From: Hypomyces perniciosus | Taxonomy: Eukaryota > Ascomycota > Sordariomycetes > Hypocreales > Hypocreaceae | Direction: 5' to 3' | DNA: 64,000 nt | Assembly: GCA_008477525.1 (NCBI GenBank) | Contig: SPDT01000010.1 | Coordinates: 2,294,001 to 2,358,000 of the forward strand | Shown here: one piece after another, positions 12,483 to 22,464 of the stretch | Position numbering within the stretch: position 1 is the stretch's first letter | How the letters are laid out: each line of letters begins with the position of its first letter | The notes under the pieces: model-generated | What the model was told of the DNA's origin: nothing | Databases searched by the model: none | What the model saw: only the letters and a program-made list of their open reading frames with translations | Made by a program: the position numbers and the translations under genes

Positions 12483-13034
12483 TGTGAAATAAACAGAGGA
12501 ACAAACTGTCGTTCAAATAATATCATGTCTTTAAAAACTGAGAATTCAATGATGCTTGTCTGTTATTGTGCTGTAGGCGATTGATGATATGGCGGGGGTA
12601 TGCTCTGGAGGATTGACAGGGCGGTAATGGCTTGGGCATCAATGCTTCAGGGGACTGGGCCCTGATGGGTGATTATGACGGGCATCAACCGGACCTCAGT
12701 CCTGAAAGTAAATCGGTTTGATGCAGTAAATTCGAGGAGAAATAAATGACTGGATGATGTGATGGGTCAAGCTGCTCGAGTGGCCTGGCTGGTGGAAAGA
12801 CAGGCATGGATGGATCCACGAATCTGTGCCATGGCTCATGATCTGTAGATATCAATGGCCAATTAACCGCTGTGGCTAAGTCGTGAATAACTGCAGGCGA
12901 CTACGGAGTACAAAGTCTTGGTATCATTACTTGTTTTTATAGGAGGCTTGGCCCTGTTTCTCATGGCCCATTCGCTTCTACTTATAGTCTAAAAATATCA
13001 CCAAGGCGCGCATTGCATTGCAAGGGCATATGAG

Positions 13035-13135
13035 ATCGTGTCCCCGCATATTGATGGATTGCGTGGCATTTTAATGACACATAATAGAATAAAATGACTG
13101 GAAAATAGATGAAAATTCTTATTCAACGTAATAAC
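13035..13135. repeat. direct repeat copy B, 5' side of the NLR gene
   Basis: This is the partner of 7413-7530, in the same orientation and 5.6 kb away on the other side of the NLR gene. It lacks about 15 nt that copy A has in its middle. Several differences are C/T or G/A changes. No terminal inverted repeats or clear target-site duplication were seen around either copy. Confidence 0.6.
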
Positions 13136-13568
13136 GTGAACGGAGATTGGGAGCAAGGGCACGGCAATTCTACACCTCGTATTTAGCATAGATGACCGTT
13201 TCTACTGCACATCAAACATGATACAGCTAGTGGCTATATTGATACATAATATTCGACAAAATGCATATTTCTCTTATCTATCAGATTATGCTAATCCATA
13301 GGCTCAACGAATACTTTCCCTGCCCTATTACACCTTCACCGTTGCTTCGGTTTAAATGCTAATAAAATATATAAAGGAAAAGTACTTCGTAAACGGAAAG
13401 AATACGAAAGAAACGGATTCGTGGGAAATTGTGTCAATGGATTATCGTTCAGCCGACGCGTGAGACTTATCCAAGACCAGAGCTGCCATGTGTCTCAAAC
13501 TTCACCAAAATGTCCTCGCAATTTACCAATTTTCCTCGACAAAGCAAATAAATTAGACGCGAAGTCGA

Positions 13569-13736
13569 TTACTTTAGACCGGTATCGATGATATCTCGCC
13601 ATTTATACGGAATCGTGCATGGCTTGTGTTCCGGAAGATCACCGACCCGCGCATTCAGAGCTTCTTCCACCTCATATCGCGACAGGCCAAACGCATCTTT
13701 GAGAAGCGGTTTTGCGATCAGACAATAGCTATTTTG
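13569..13736 (-). pseudogene. C-terminal relic of an unknown gene (copy 1)
   Basis: Read leftward, this segment gives about 53 open codons ending in TAA. It includes FGLSRYEVEEALNAR followed by a Pro/Lys-rich tail with YKWRDII. The same FGLSRY core recurs in a second relic at 22293-22379 on the same strand. Upstream of 13736 the frame meets a stop, and no start or splice site extends it, so it is a fragment. I do not recognise the parent family. Confidence 0.4.
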
Positions 13737-14374
13737 TCAGATATAGCCGTCATGCGCATCCCAGCTAAAACCTCTCCACTTAATATAGTAGCTACTAGAT
13801 CTGGAAACTACTATAAAAGGTCAAATCCCCTTCAGATAATAACACAATCAGCGTTCCTCCTCTAGGCAAGAAGGGCGAGATGCAGCGAGTGCGTCAGTAA
13901 AACGAGCTAATCAAGTTTCGGCAATACAGAACACATCTGAACTCGTCCTGCAAACTACGACTGACGCTGAGACGCCACGCCACCGTTTCCTCTTCCCCCT
14001 CTTTTGAGCGGCCAGCTGTAGGCGCCTGATGTAAATACTAACTACATTACATGGTTTGGCAGCATCTTTGTGTTCCATGATGATTCGTTGAAGTCGAGCC
14101 GTAGCGGTCTTGGCCATCCGGCTGGCCACTCACAAACACTGCGATTCGTCATGTTTCTGTTCCCATCTGCAGCTACCGATGGCGTCGTTGAGGGGAGCCG
14201 ATCTTGGACATGACGAGACATGAACCGAGGCCGCATTCTAAAAAAAAGACGATAACCTCCAGAACTGGCTAGTGAATTTCAGGCAAACATGCTTGTGACT
14301 GACTAAACACCAAGTTGCTGTTGTGCTCCCTCTCCAAGTCCATTCTCATCCGCACATTGCTCATCTCGACCTGG

Positions 14375-16273
14375 CTACAAATGGCTCTCACGCCTTGCAT
14401 TCTTGGAACCCATCCTTTGCTTCCATGAATCGATCGAAGCCTTCTCTCCCCATGTCCTACACTCCCCACCACACATACAGTCACTGCTCAAGTCCAACAC
14501 ATTCCCACTTGATCCGACGCAATGACGGAAGTAGGCCGCTCTTCTTCGCAGTTCGCCGCACATACTTCGAGCCGCGCTTGAGTATGCCCCCTGCAAGCGT
14601 GTGTGTGCGCGTTGAGTGCCGTTGCCCGTTGCCAGGGCTCTCAGAGCGTCGGCATACACCTGCTCACGACCTTTGTGGTCAAGATGTAGACGCGCCGCAT
14701 TTCTGGGTAAGGGGGCCAGTTCCCTACACCGTGACCTCACTGCATCCCTCATGCTTACCAAGCTCGCTGCGTCGTCAGGATGGATTCGCTGGTTGCCACA
14801 CACTCTAGCTAGCACCTCGATGGCCTCACACGAACGCAATGAACGCACACTCGTAGGGCACGCACACAATTCACCTCTTGTGCGTTCAAAGGTCGCACAA
14901 GCACTGCCCGCGACGGAGGTAATGTCAATAGCACCACTCGTATCTCGAATCACAACAGCCTCAAGCACGTCACACACAATGTCCATACACGCCGCGATGC
15001 CCTCATATCCAGCTCGTGCACCTACTGCATAGTAGCTGTTGTCCACACAGCCCCTCCGGGTATCACTGCACAGATCCCCTGCATCATGCCCGAGAGCTGC
15101 TGCGATGTACATCCACGGCGAAACTGGCTCCTCCCAATCCATCCCGCTGCCGAGTTCATAGTGCATTATGACGTCCCAATGACATGCGAATACCCACGCG
15201 CGCAATTCTAGGCCCCGGATCAGGCCCAACGTCGACAGACACCCAGCGTGCCAGTCCATTATTCCTGGCCACCGACGCACAAGCTCGTTAGCCGCAATGA
15301 CCCAACGCCCTAGGCTCGCATGCCGCGAAACTTCACTGGCGTAAGCTGTGAAGTCGCTGTCCCGGACGTGTCCGTGGTCCAGTGCGGCGAGGTAGGTTCC
15401 AAGCAGCAACACCTCCAGTCCGTCATCTAGTGTGTTGATGTGGTTGTTCATGAAGAAGTAGTGCAGCATCACTGTTTCAACTGACCCGCGTGAGCCCTTG
15501 GCAACTTCTTGACTGGGTTTACCGCTAGCCTGAACTATCTGGCGACGCCCAGGCCCAGCTAGCCATATAGCATCTGCGAGAATCTGAGCTGTCGCGCCGG
15601 CCCACACGCCCCGTTCATATGCTAGTTCAAGATGCTCTCCGGTGGGTCCGTGACTGGCTGTGTCAGGAGGGCCATCAACGGCTCCGGGCCGCCCCGCCAA
15701 TATTCCGATAGTCACTTCGGATGAGAGGGACTGCGTCTGTCCCGATGACTCCAGTTTCTGACTGCCGCAAGAGCACCAATGTGTCGTGGGCCCGTTGTCG
15801 TCCTCGATCGGCTGGTGGTATCTATACGCGCTTACAGCCGATCCGTTCTCCGCTGTCATGGCAGGCTCACGCAATTCTCTCGCGCCAACGTCCAGAGCCC
15901 ACGCTGCCCAGCCATGTTTCAAGGCGTATAAGGCGAGTGTATTGCACATCTGCGCCCTGCGAGACTTGTCATGGCATCCAGGGGCGCGTTCTACTGCCCC
16001 ATGGTGTACAACTCTTCCTCTTCCGTCCAACCACCGCACAACAACGGTGGTGTCACGGCGTGCAAGCTCTTCCCGCAGGCGCATCAGAAACTTGCTGGAG
16101 AGAGGTCGTGGCGCTCCTGATGTACACCCAGCGCAAACTGCCATCTCCTCCCAACATATACTCATCTTACACGCCGGACACAATTTGATATTCGTATCAG
16201 CTTGTCCCATGTGTTCCCCCCCTGCCTTGCTTTCTGGTTGCCAACGAGGGTTGCTGTCCTTCATTTCCGACAT
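14375..16273 (-). CDS. hypothetical protein, weak class I terpene-synthase-like motifs
   Basis: A single open frame of 632 codons has higher G+C than the flanking DNA. I do not recognise the protein with confidence. Near the N-terminus (about residues 30-52) there is a compact cysteine cluster, CPAC then C then CAGC, that could bind zinc. The middle third is helical and rich in Trp and Ala. It contains DDGLE, which fits the DDxxD/E metal motif, and about 117 residues later HDAGDLCSDTRRG, which loosely resembles the NSE/DTE metal motif of terpene cyclases. Order and rough spacing fit a class I terpene synthase fold, but the second motif is degenerate and the cysteine-rich N-terminus is not typical. 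An uncharacterised fungal family of other function is equally possible. It lies 0.5 kb from the P450 of biosynthetic block 1, divergently oriented, so the two could share a promoter region. The existence of the gene is better supported than its function. Confidence 0.6.
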   Translation of the reverse strand: MSEMKDSNPRWQPESKAGGEHMGQADTNIKLCPACKMSICWEEMAVCAGCTSGAPRPLSSKFLMRLREELARRDTTVVVRWLDGRGRVVHHGAVERAPGCHDKSRRAQMCNTLALYALKHGWAAWALDVGARELREPAMTAENGSAVSAYRYHQPIEDDNGPTTHWCSCGSQKLESSGQTQSLSSEVTIGILAGRPGAVDGPPDTASHGPTGEHLELAYERGVWAGATAQILADAIWLAGPGRRQIVQASGKPSQEVAKGSRGSVETVMLHYFFMNNHINTLDDGLEVLLLGTYLAALDHGHVRDSDFTAYASEVSRHASLGRWVIAANELVRRWPGIMDWHAGCLSTLGLIRGLELRAWVFACHWDVIMHYELGSGMDWEEPVSPWMYIAAALGHDAGDLCSDTRRGCVDNSYYAVGARAGYEGIAACMDIVCDVLEAVVIRDTSGAIDITSVAGSACATFERTRGELCACPTSVRSLRSCEAIEVLARVCGNQRIHPDDAASLVSMRDAVRSRCRELAPLPRNAARLHLDHKGREQVYADALRALATGNGTQRAHTRLQGAYSSAARSMCGELRRRAAYFRHCVGSSGNVLDLSSDCMCGGECRTWGEKASIDSWKQRMGSKNARRESHL

Positions 16274-16792
16274 CTTTGTGTGATCTGTAAGGGAAATACG
16301 ATGCTTGCTTGTGGTGGGTCTTCATCTCTCATTGGAATTGGACGCAGTCACCTACATTATATACCTGTTTTTTCACGACTATCCTTTGTAGACCCGGCAA
16401 TTGTTCTCGCCATAGTCAACAATTTGACCGCCCAGATCGCAGATGCCGTGTGTGCTACGTACATCGCGTAAATATGCCGATGTGTTTGATTCTTCTTTCC
16501 CACTCATTAGCTATCCATCACTGGGCTTTTTCAAATCCAAGCGAGCCCGGCTGAATGGTCACACGCTTTTGCAATTACATGTGACCAACTGTCAGTGACG
16601 CTACTGTGGAAGCGAGGTTTTGGGCGCAGGTGGGTACACGACGGTTATCTCGTCTACGTGTGACGACATGATTGGGTTCCGGTTGAATGGTTTCGAGCCA
16701 TATATTTTTGCGTTGTGTTCCTTTGTGTCGGTAGTTGCTCCTGGTTAGTCTCTATCTTCTTCGAAGCAAAGCCTCCATCTACCATCGGCATC
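16274..16792. promoter_or_regulatory. divergent intergenic region between the 632-aa gene and the P450
   Basis: About 520 bp separate two genes that start away from each other, so this holds both promoters. A CT-rich stretch lies near 16480-16500. No specific operator was identified. Confidence 0.5.
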
Positions 16793-18548
16793 ATGATCGA
16801 GGACGTGCTCAACGTCTGGCCCGTTCTCACTGCTTTAGGCACATATCTCTGTCTCAGGACTGTATATCGCCTGTATCTTCACCCTTTGTCTGGAATTCCT
16901 GGCCCAAAACTCACAGCATGTACACACCTTTACGAGTTCTTCTACAATGTCATTCGACCGGGAATGTTCCTGTTCGAAATCGAGAAGATGCACCAGAAAT
17001 ACGGTTAGATATGTTTCTCAGACCGTTCGAAGCCACCACACGCTAAAACATCGCATAGGCCCCATTGTCCGCATCAACCCCCGGGAAGTCCACATTAGCG
17101 ACCCTACATTCTATGATGAAATCTATGCCTCGAGCAGCCGAAAGCGAGATAAGGATGTTAAGTTCGTGCCTACATACGCCCTGCCATACTCTATGGTGAC
17201 CACTGTAGGCCATGAACATCACCGCTTTCGACGAAGTATTTTGAAAGACTTCTTTTCTAAGCGTTCTGTCCTGGAGCTCTCCGACTTAATGAACGAACGA
17301 GTGCAGAAGCTTATGCAGCGTTTCGAAGAATTTCGGATCAACCAATCCGTGGTGTGCCTCGATGATGCTTTCACAGCGCTAACCTCGGATATAATCACGT
17401 ATTATTGCTGCGGTAAACACTGGGGATTCATAGAGACTCAACACTTCCGCAATGACATTCGCCGGGCCACCGCGGATGCCATAGAGTTTACTCATATTAG
17501 CCGGTTTGTCCCCTGGCTAGTCTACGCAATGAGTAACCTTTCACCGCGAGTAATGTCAACCCTCATGCCAGGAAAAGCAGCGCTGTTTGAGTTTCTTGCA
17601 TCCTTCTTGGACTCACCAACAAATGACTCTAAAACAGGGAAGAAAACCATGGTTGCCACCTTGGCGGATCCGAGCGTCCCGCTGAAGGAACGAACCTATA
17701 AACGACTTCGGGATGAAACGTTTGCTATTATTGCTGCCGGAACAGAAACGACGGGTCGTGTTCTAACTGTGGCTGCTTACTATCTCGCCCGCGATGGTAT
17801 CCTACGAGAGAAGCTGCGGGCGGAACTGAAGCAGGTGATGCCCAAACTGAATAGCACGTCGACCTGGCCTCAACTTGAACAACTGCCCTATCTAGTGCGA
17901 AATACTTCTCCCCGAGATATACTCCGTACTAGCGTTATATTGCTAACCATGGATCACTAGAACGGTGTTATTAATGAATCCTTACGTTTGGCTTACGGAA
18001 TAACCGGACGACTTCCCCGCGTTGCGCCAACAGAGGCTCTTAGATACAATGACTACGTCATTCCCCCAGGAGTACGTGATGAATGGCTAGCCTCTTCCTC
18101 TCCCCTTTTGCTCCCCCTTTCTAATGTACTGCTACTTGATGAAGACTCCAATGAGCAGTTCCAGCTACGTCATTCACCGCGACGCCTCTATTTTCCCTGA
18201 CCCAGACAGATTCCACCCCGAGAGATGGGTCGAAGCAGCCGAGAAAGGAGAAAACCTCAAGCGGTACCTAACATCATTCAGCAAGGGAAGTAGAGCTTGC
18301 ATCGGTGTAAAGTAATTGCCCTGAATACACGGAGAACCACAGCCTTGAGTTGAGCTTAGCTGACTAACCACTTTAGTCTCGCCTACATGGAATTATTCCT
18401 GACAGTTGCTCATTTTGCTCGTCGGTTTGATATGGAATTATACGACACGGAGCCAGAGGATGTCCGGATTGTGCGAGATATGCATATGGGCTGTACGAGA
18501 CGGGGCAGCGTGACGGTTTACGCCACATTGTCATCAGCTGATGGGTAA
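16793..18548 (+). CDS. cytochrome P450 monooxygenase (block 1)
   Basis: Five exons (16793-17003, 17059-17894, 17961-18071, 18145-18311, 18377-18548) join in phase to 498 residues. An N-terminal membrane anchor precedes the proline-rich hinge [11 protein letters not shown]. The I-helix oxygen-activation motif is AAGTETTGR, the K-helix ExxR is ESLR, the PERW-type segment is FHPERWV, and the haem-thiolate loop is [10 protein letters not shown] with its cysteine ligand. These place it among microsomal fungal P450s resembling trichodiene-oxygenase-type enzymes. All catalytic motifs are intact, so it should be active. It sits with the LaeA-like methyltransferase on the 3' side of the first PKS-NRPS and is the likeliest oxidative tailoring enzyme of block 1. 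The substrate is not predictable. The start ATG was chosen because it begins directly before the anchor helix. Confidence 0.92.
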
Positions 18549-19632
18549 TGGAATGGTGGCGGGCTGGAAAGCTCGCTATTGATGGAGGGGGTGGTGTGTT
18601 AATCTACCCTAAGACCACGCTGTCTGGTGGCTAGAGGGTAATTTCACATGAGTGATGAGCAGTCATATATCATGTAATATTCCCTGTTAGAGAGGAATGA
18701 GGGTTTGTTTGGTGCTTCGGACTGCAAGTTTCTGTCGGGGGGGGGTTGGGGGATGGCCGTTGACGCAAAGTAATTACAATCACAAGCCACTTGAAACGCC
18801 TCTTTTTTTGCCATCCAAGTCTCCAGAGAGCTGGAGGAACGGCTAGCTACTCTGTTCTAACTGCCGTGATATTTAGGATTGCTGAATGATCCGTGCTTAT
18901 GCACGAACCTCTTCAGCGCCATGTGTCACCCCTGAATTTACCTCAGCAGAGGTATCGAGCTCAGCGGATTGTCTTCTATTGGTTACCAAGCAGAAGAGCA
19001 ACCCCTGGGAGCAAACCGAGGGAACGGACGGTCCAGTCAGTCGGGTTTTTGGCGGGGCTGTCTAATCTTTACGAGGCATTGCTTGCGATCCGTATATCAA
19101 CGGCTGATCTTCTTATCTTTCTACACACCAAACCAAAAGGATAGGGACCGATGGTTGCGGCATGTCTCAGCAGGAATCCCACCAGCCGTAGAGATATTAG
19201 TCTAAGTCTTATGCCAGGAAATGAGATGTTAGCGATCCTAAGTTAGAATAGCTGTTCGAACTACTCCGTACTCCGTATAGTGTCGCAACGCAGAATGGCG
19301 AACTGCCTATCTATTAACCTTGGGTCTTTCGCTGGTATAGCGGTGAGACCTAGTGAAAACATCAAAATTGGGTAAGGGTGATATTATTAGGGGGCTTCCC
19401 CTCTTCCTTTCTTTTTCCTTTCCTACTGAGTCACTCCTCGTATTGTGTACTCGTAGATTTGTTCGGCCATGTCGCCTTGTATGGAGCTAAAGCCCTCCCG
19501 GTCAGCCTTGGGCTGTCTAAAATCGCCACCTTGTGTTAGCAAACAACCTTTCATGCATCTCGCCATTACGAGTATGATGCTAGAACCAACAACCAGAACG
19601 CTGCACCTTATACGAAGTAGCCGCGGATAGCA
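18549..19632. other. intergenic region, P450 3' flank and methyltransferase promoter
   Basis: This 1.1-kb stretch holds a run of nine or more G residues near 18737-18745, the P450 3' flank and the promoter of the downstream methyltransferase. Small open frames around 18893-19205 have no domain or codon pattern that supports a gene. Confidence 0.55.
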
Positions 19633-21078
19633 ATGGACAGTCAAGCGCCCAACTCCCCGAGCCAACATGAAGCGCCAAACTCCCCGATAGAACTGGAAGA
19701 GAGCAGGCCTCTGCCGGATCTGCAAAACTTCCAGTTCACATTTGACCACTCGAATATTATTGAACCTGATGTAAGGCTGTCCCGCCTCCAGCTCCATTGT
19801 TAGAAGAGTGCTCACTCTACGGTGCGCAGTCATCATCAGGGGGATTGTAAGCGTATTCGGAGAGTATCCCGACAGTATTGTTGCATTCTAACGGGCGTGA
19901 CTGGGCATAGAAGCGACTCGATATCTCTGACGGACAGTGTGCAGGATTTTCCCGAGGAATTTGGTCGCACCTATCACGCCTACCGAGCAGGATGTAGGAC
20001 GCCCGTTCCCAACGCCTCAAGTTCAAACTGATCATAGCTACGCAGCATACGCTTACCCGAATGACCCTCCGGAACAGGAGCGACTAGCGCTCCAAGGTCC
20101 TATCATCAAGAAGCTCTTCGGCGACAGGCTCTATTTTGCTCCGCTCTCCACGTCGAGGCCTCCGCGGTTCATCCTCGATGTGGCCACAGGCGTGGGGGAC
20201 TGGGCTATCGAGATGGGTGACTTGTTCCCCTCGTCTCAGGTCGTTGGCACGGATCTGTCACCGATTCAGCCAGACCTGGTGCCTCCTAATGTCAACTTCT
20301 ATGTCGAGGACTCGTAGGTGGCCGACCAACAAACATGACTTGAACACACATCCCGACTAATCGTCCTCGCCTTGCAGATCCGACTCTTGGGACTACTCAG
20401 AAAAGTTTGGTTACATACACACCCGACTGACCGGCGGTAGCTGGGGTTCTTTTGAGAAAGAGATTGCTGAGCAGGCCTTTGAGGCGCTCGAGCCTGGCGG
20501 CTGGTTCGAATCACAGGAACTAGAAGGCGTCTTTGGTTGCGACGACGGTACTATGGACCTCAACGGACCTATGTGTACATGGATGCATGAAATGAGAGCC
20601 GCTGCACAAAGCCTTAATCGCCCTGCTATTTTAGGCTCCATTCTCAAGGACGTGTATGAGAGGGTCGGCTTCGTTGATGTGCAGGAGCGCGTCTTCAAAA
20701 TACCAACCAACGCCTGGCCGAGGGACAATCGACTCAAGGAAATAGGGCGGATGTGGGAGGAAAGCTTCTCGCAGGGACTCAACGGCTTTTCCTTCCAGCT
20801 CTTGACCAAGGTCTACAAGCGAACCGCAGAAGAGATCGAGGTCAGCATCATACTCGAGTATTTCGATTTCATTATCCAGCCACGCCTGGCAACAGCGTCG
20901 AGGATCATCTTGATGGCGCGCTCTGCTGACTCTTTGTTACTAGGTATCCCTGATCGACATCCGACGGGAACTGTCCGACCCGCATATACACGCCTACATG
21001 CCTGTTTTCGTTGTGTGGGGGAGAAAACCATACGTTGGAGAGCAATCTGTTCCTGTAGATTGTCCAGCAATGGAGTAG
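19633..21078 (+). CDS. LaeA/UMTA-type SAM-dependent methyltransferase (block 1)
   Basis: Six exons are needed: 19633-19770, a 17-nt microexon 19830-19846, 19911-19993, 20046-20313, 20378-20840 and 20944-21078, all in consistent phase, giving 367 residues. The acidic, Ser-rich N-terminus leads into SDSISLTDSV and then TYHAYRAGSYAYPND, the signature that precedes the catalytic domain in LaeA-like proteins. The SAM-binding motif is ILDVATGVGDWA, followed by VVGTDLSPIQP. A GGSWGSFEKE segment, a GGWFESQE strand and a C-terminal HAYMPVFVVWGRKP also fit the family. Relatives include both global regulators and cluster-specific enzymes that methylate metabolites. Its place between a P450 and a PKS-NRPS favours a cluster role. 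The last intron starts with an unusual gtcagc donor and is the least certain boundary. The antisense frame over exon 1 is a shadow. Confidence 0.85.
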
Positions 21079-22464
21079 ATGAGTATGTAACCAGTGGCTG
21101 CATATGCTTCGTGTACGAAGTACAGCAAGCCACTCTTCAACCAGACCTTTGGGTCACCAAAAACCCACCGCCAGACTTGGACATTGGTGCCCGATTAATG
21201 CCACTAGGCCGTGTTAATTATCAATACGGTTCCTCCATGTGTGTCACATTCCAACAGGATGACGAATCCATCATCATTCCAGTCAATCGTTCCAAATCAG
21301 GAAGAACAGCCGGATCCGTCATGATCGAGGTCATATTCCGTTTTCGGTATTCCTTTAATCCGCTTCCGTCATCAGATGTAGTTTATTCAAGAGCCTGGTC
21401 ACTGGCGAGGACGAGTTAGCAATACCTACACGTCTTACCGTCGCAGGCTTGTCGGCGAGACACGGCTTGCTAAACAACGTCAGCCGCATCCTTCGGAGCT
21501 GTACTGGAGTCAATAAATACCTGATATCCGAGGGTATGAGCACACCTTTTCATAAGAGTAATCCTACAATATGTTGGAGCCCTCTCTCCGTAGTTCTCCG
21601 TTTCACCAGTGCATCCTATGCTACTGCTTCGGTGGGCTGGAGTGCTTGTTTAGGGAGACAATGCTCCCCATGCTTGTTCCCTTAAGCTACCAACACGTGG
21701 CTGATTCTTGGATATACGGCCAGCTGAACAGCCTCCTGCAGCCAGCCACTATGCACGTTGCAGAGCTTGTAAAACTGGCAATACGCAAGGCTGTGGTGCA
21801 CAATACTCGACCATAATTCAGATGTTTTAGTAATGACGTTTACGTGGAGCTAGTTGTCGAATTGAGGCTCGCCCTTGTTATTGTCAGGGGACGAAGCCAG
21901 CCAGACAATATTAATAGTACATGTTCATTTCCACCCAACTCTACTTTCAGTCTGTCACCCAGAATAGCCGTCTGCTTTTGTAATCTATTGTCTATATTAA
22001 GATCTGATTTGCCAAGCTTGGATTGTCTAGTGTAAGATGTGTCACTTTAGGTTCATTTTGACAAGTCAATTAACCAGTTTCAATGTCAGTTGTAAGTTTC
22101 ATGGTGTTGCGGAGGTTAGGCCGTTTTAATAGATATTGCCCACATTTTCTTTTCTGGGGTTATTTTGCATGAGCTAAGAATCTTTAGGAAAGCGCCTAAA
22201 GTAATGCTAGTAATAATATGTATTAAGGCAGATACCATATATATATAGAGGCAGGTTTAACGCTAACACCAACAAGTAAACTAAATATTTATTTATACCC
22301 GTGGGTAAGCGAGCCGAGCATTCGAAGCTTCTTTCACTTTATATCGCGACAGTCCGAACGTATGAGAACCGATTTCGCGGGCAAACGATGGCCATCACGA
22401 CTATTGTTTGTTCGTGTCTGTTTCCGTGTATCATTTTTGTTTAGTGACATGTCTCATACCCCCA
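21079..22464. other. AT-rich intergenic region between convergent genes, with a gene relic
   Basis: This 1.4-kb stretch separates the 3' ends of the methyltransferase and the first PKS-NRPS. It becomes AT-rich beyond 21830 and holds the second copy of an unknown gene fragment (22293-22379). No complete gene was found. Confidence 0.55.
22293..22379 (-). pseudogene. relic of the same unknown gene (copy 2)
   Basis: Read leftward, this segment gives 28 codons with FGLSRYKVKEASNAR, matching the FGLSRYEVEEALNAR core of the relic at 13569-13736, then a TAA. The two E-to-K differences come from G-to-A transitions, as expected if repeat-induced point mutation acted on duplicates. The flanks are AT-rich and no longer open. 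Confidence 0.4.

Larger units (their letters stand above)
12483..14374. other. gene-poor AT-rich region with repeat copy B and a gene relic
   Basis: Downstream of the NLR promoter this 1.9-kb stretch holds the second NLR-flanking repeat (13035-13135) and an open but orphan coding fragment (13569-13736). The part around 13150-13400 is strongly AT-rich. No complete gene, RNA gene or transposon ends were recognised. Confidence 0.55.

Noticed and set aside
15721..16283. Plus-strand frames of 155-165 codons, and another at 14323-14808.
   Set aside because: They overlap the 632-aa gene in antisense, where G+C-rich coding DNA leaves long shadow frames. If the 632-aa gene proves wrong these should be revisited.
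19423..19836. A 137-codon minus-strand frame.
   Set aside because: It lies antisense to the first exon of the LaeA-like methyltransferase and shows no recognisable features.
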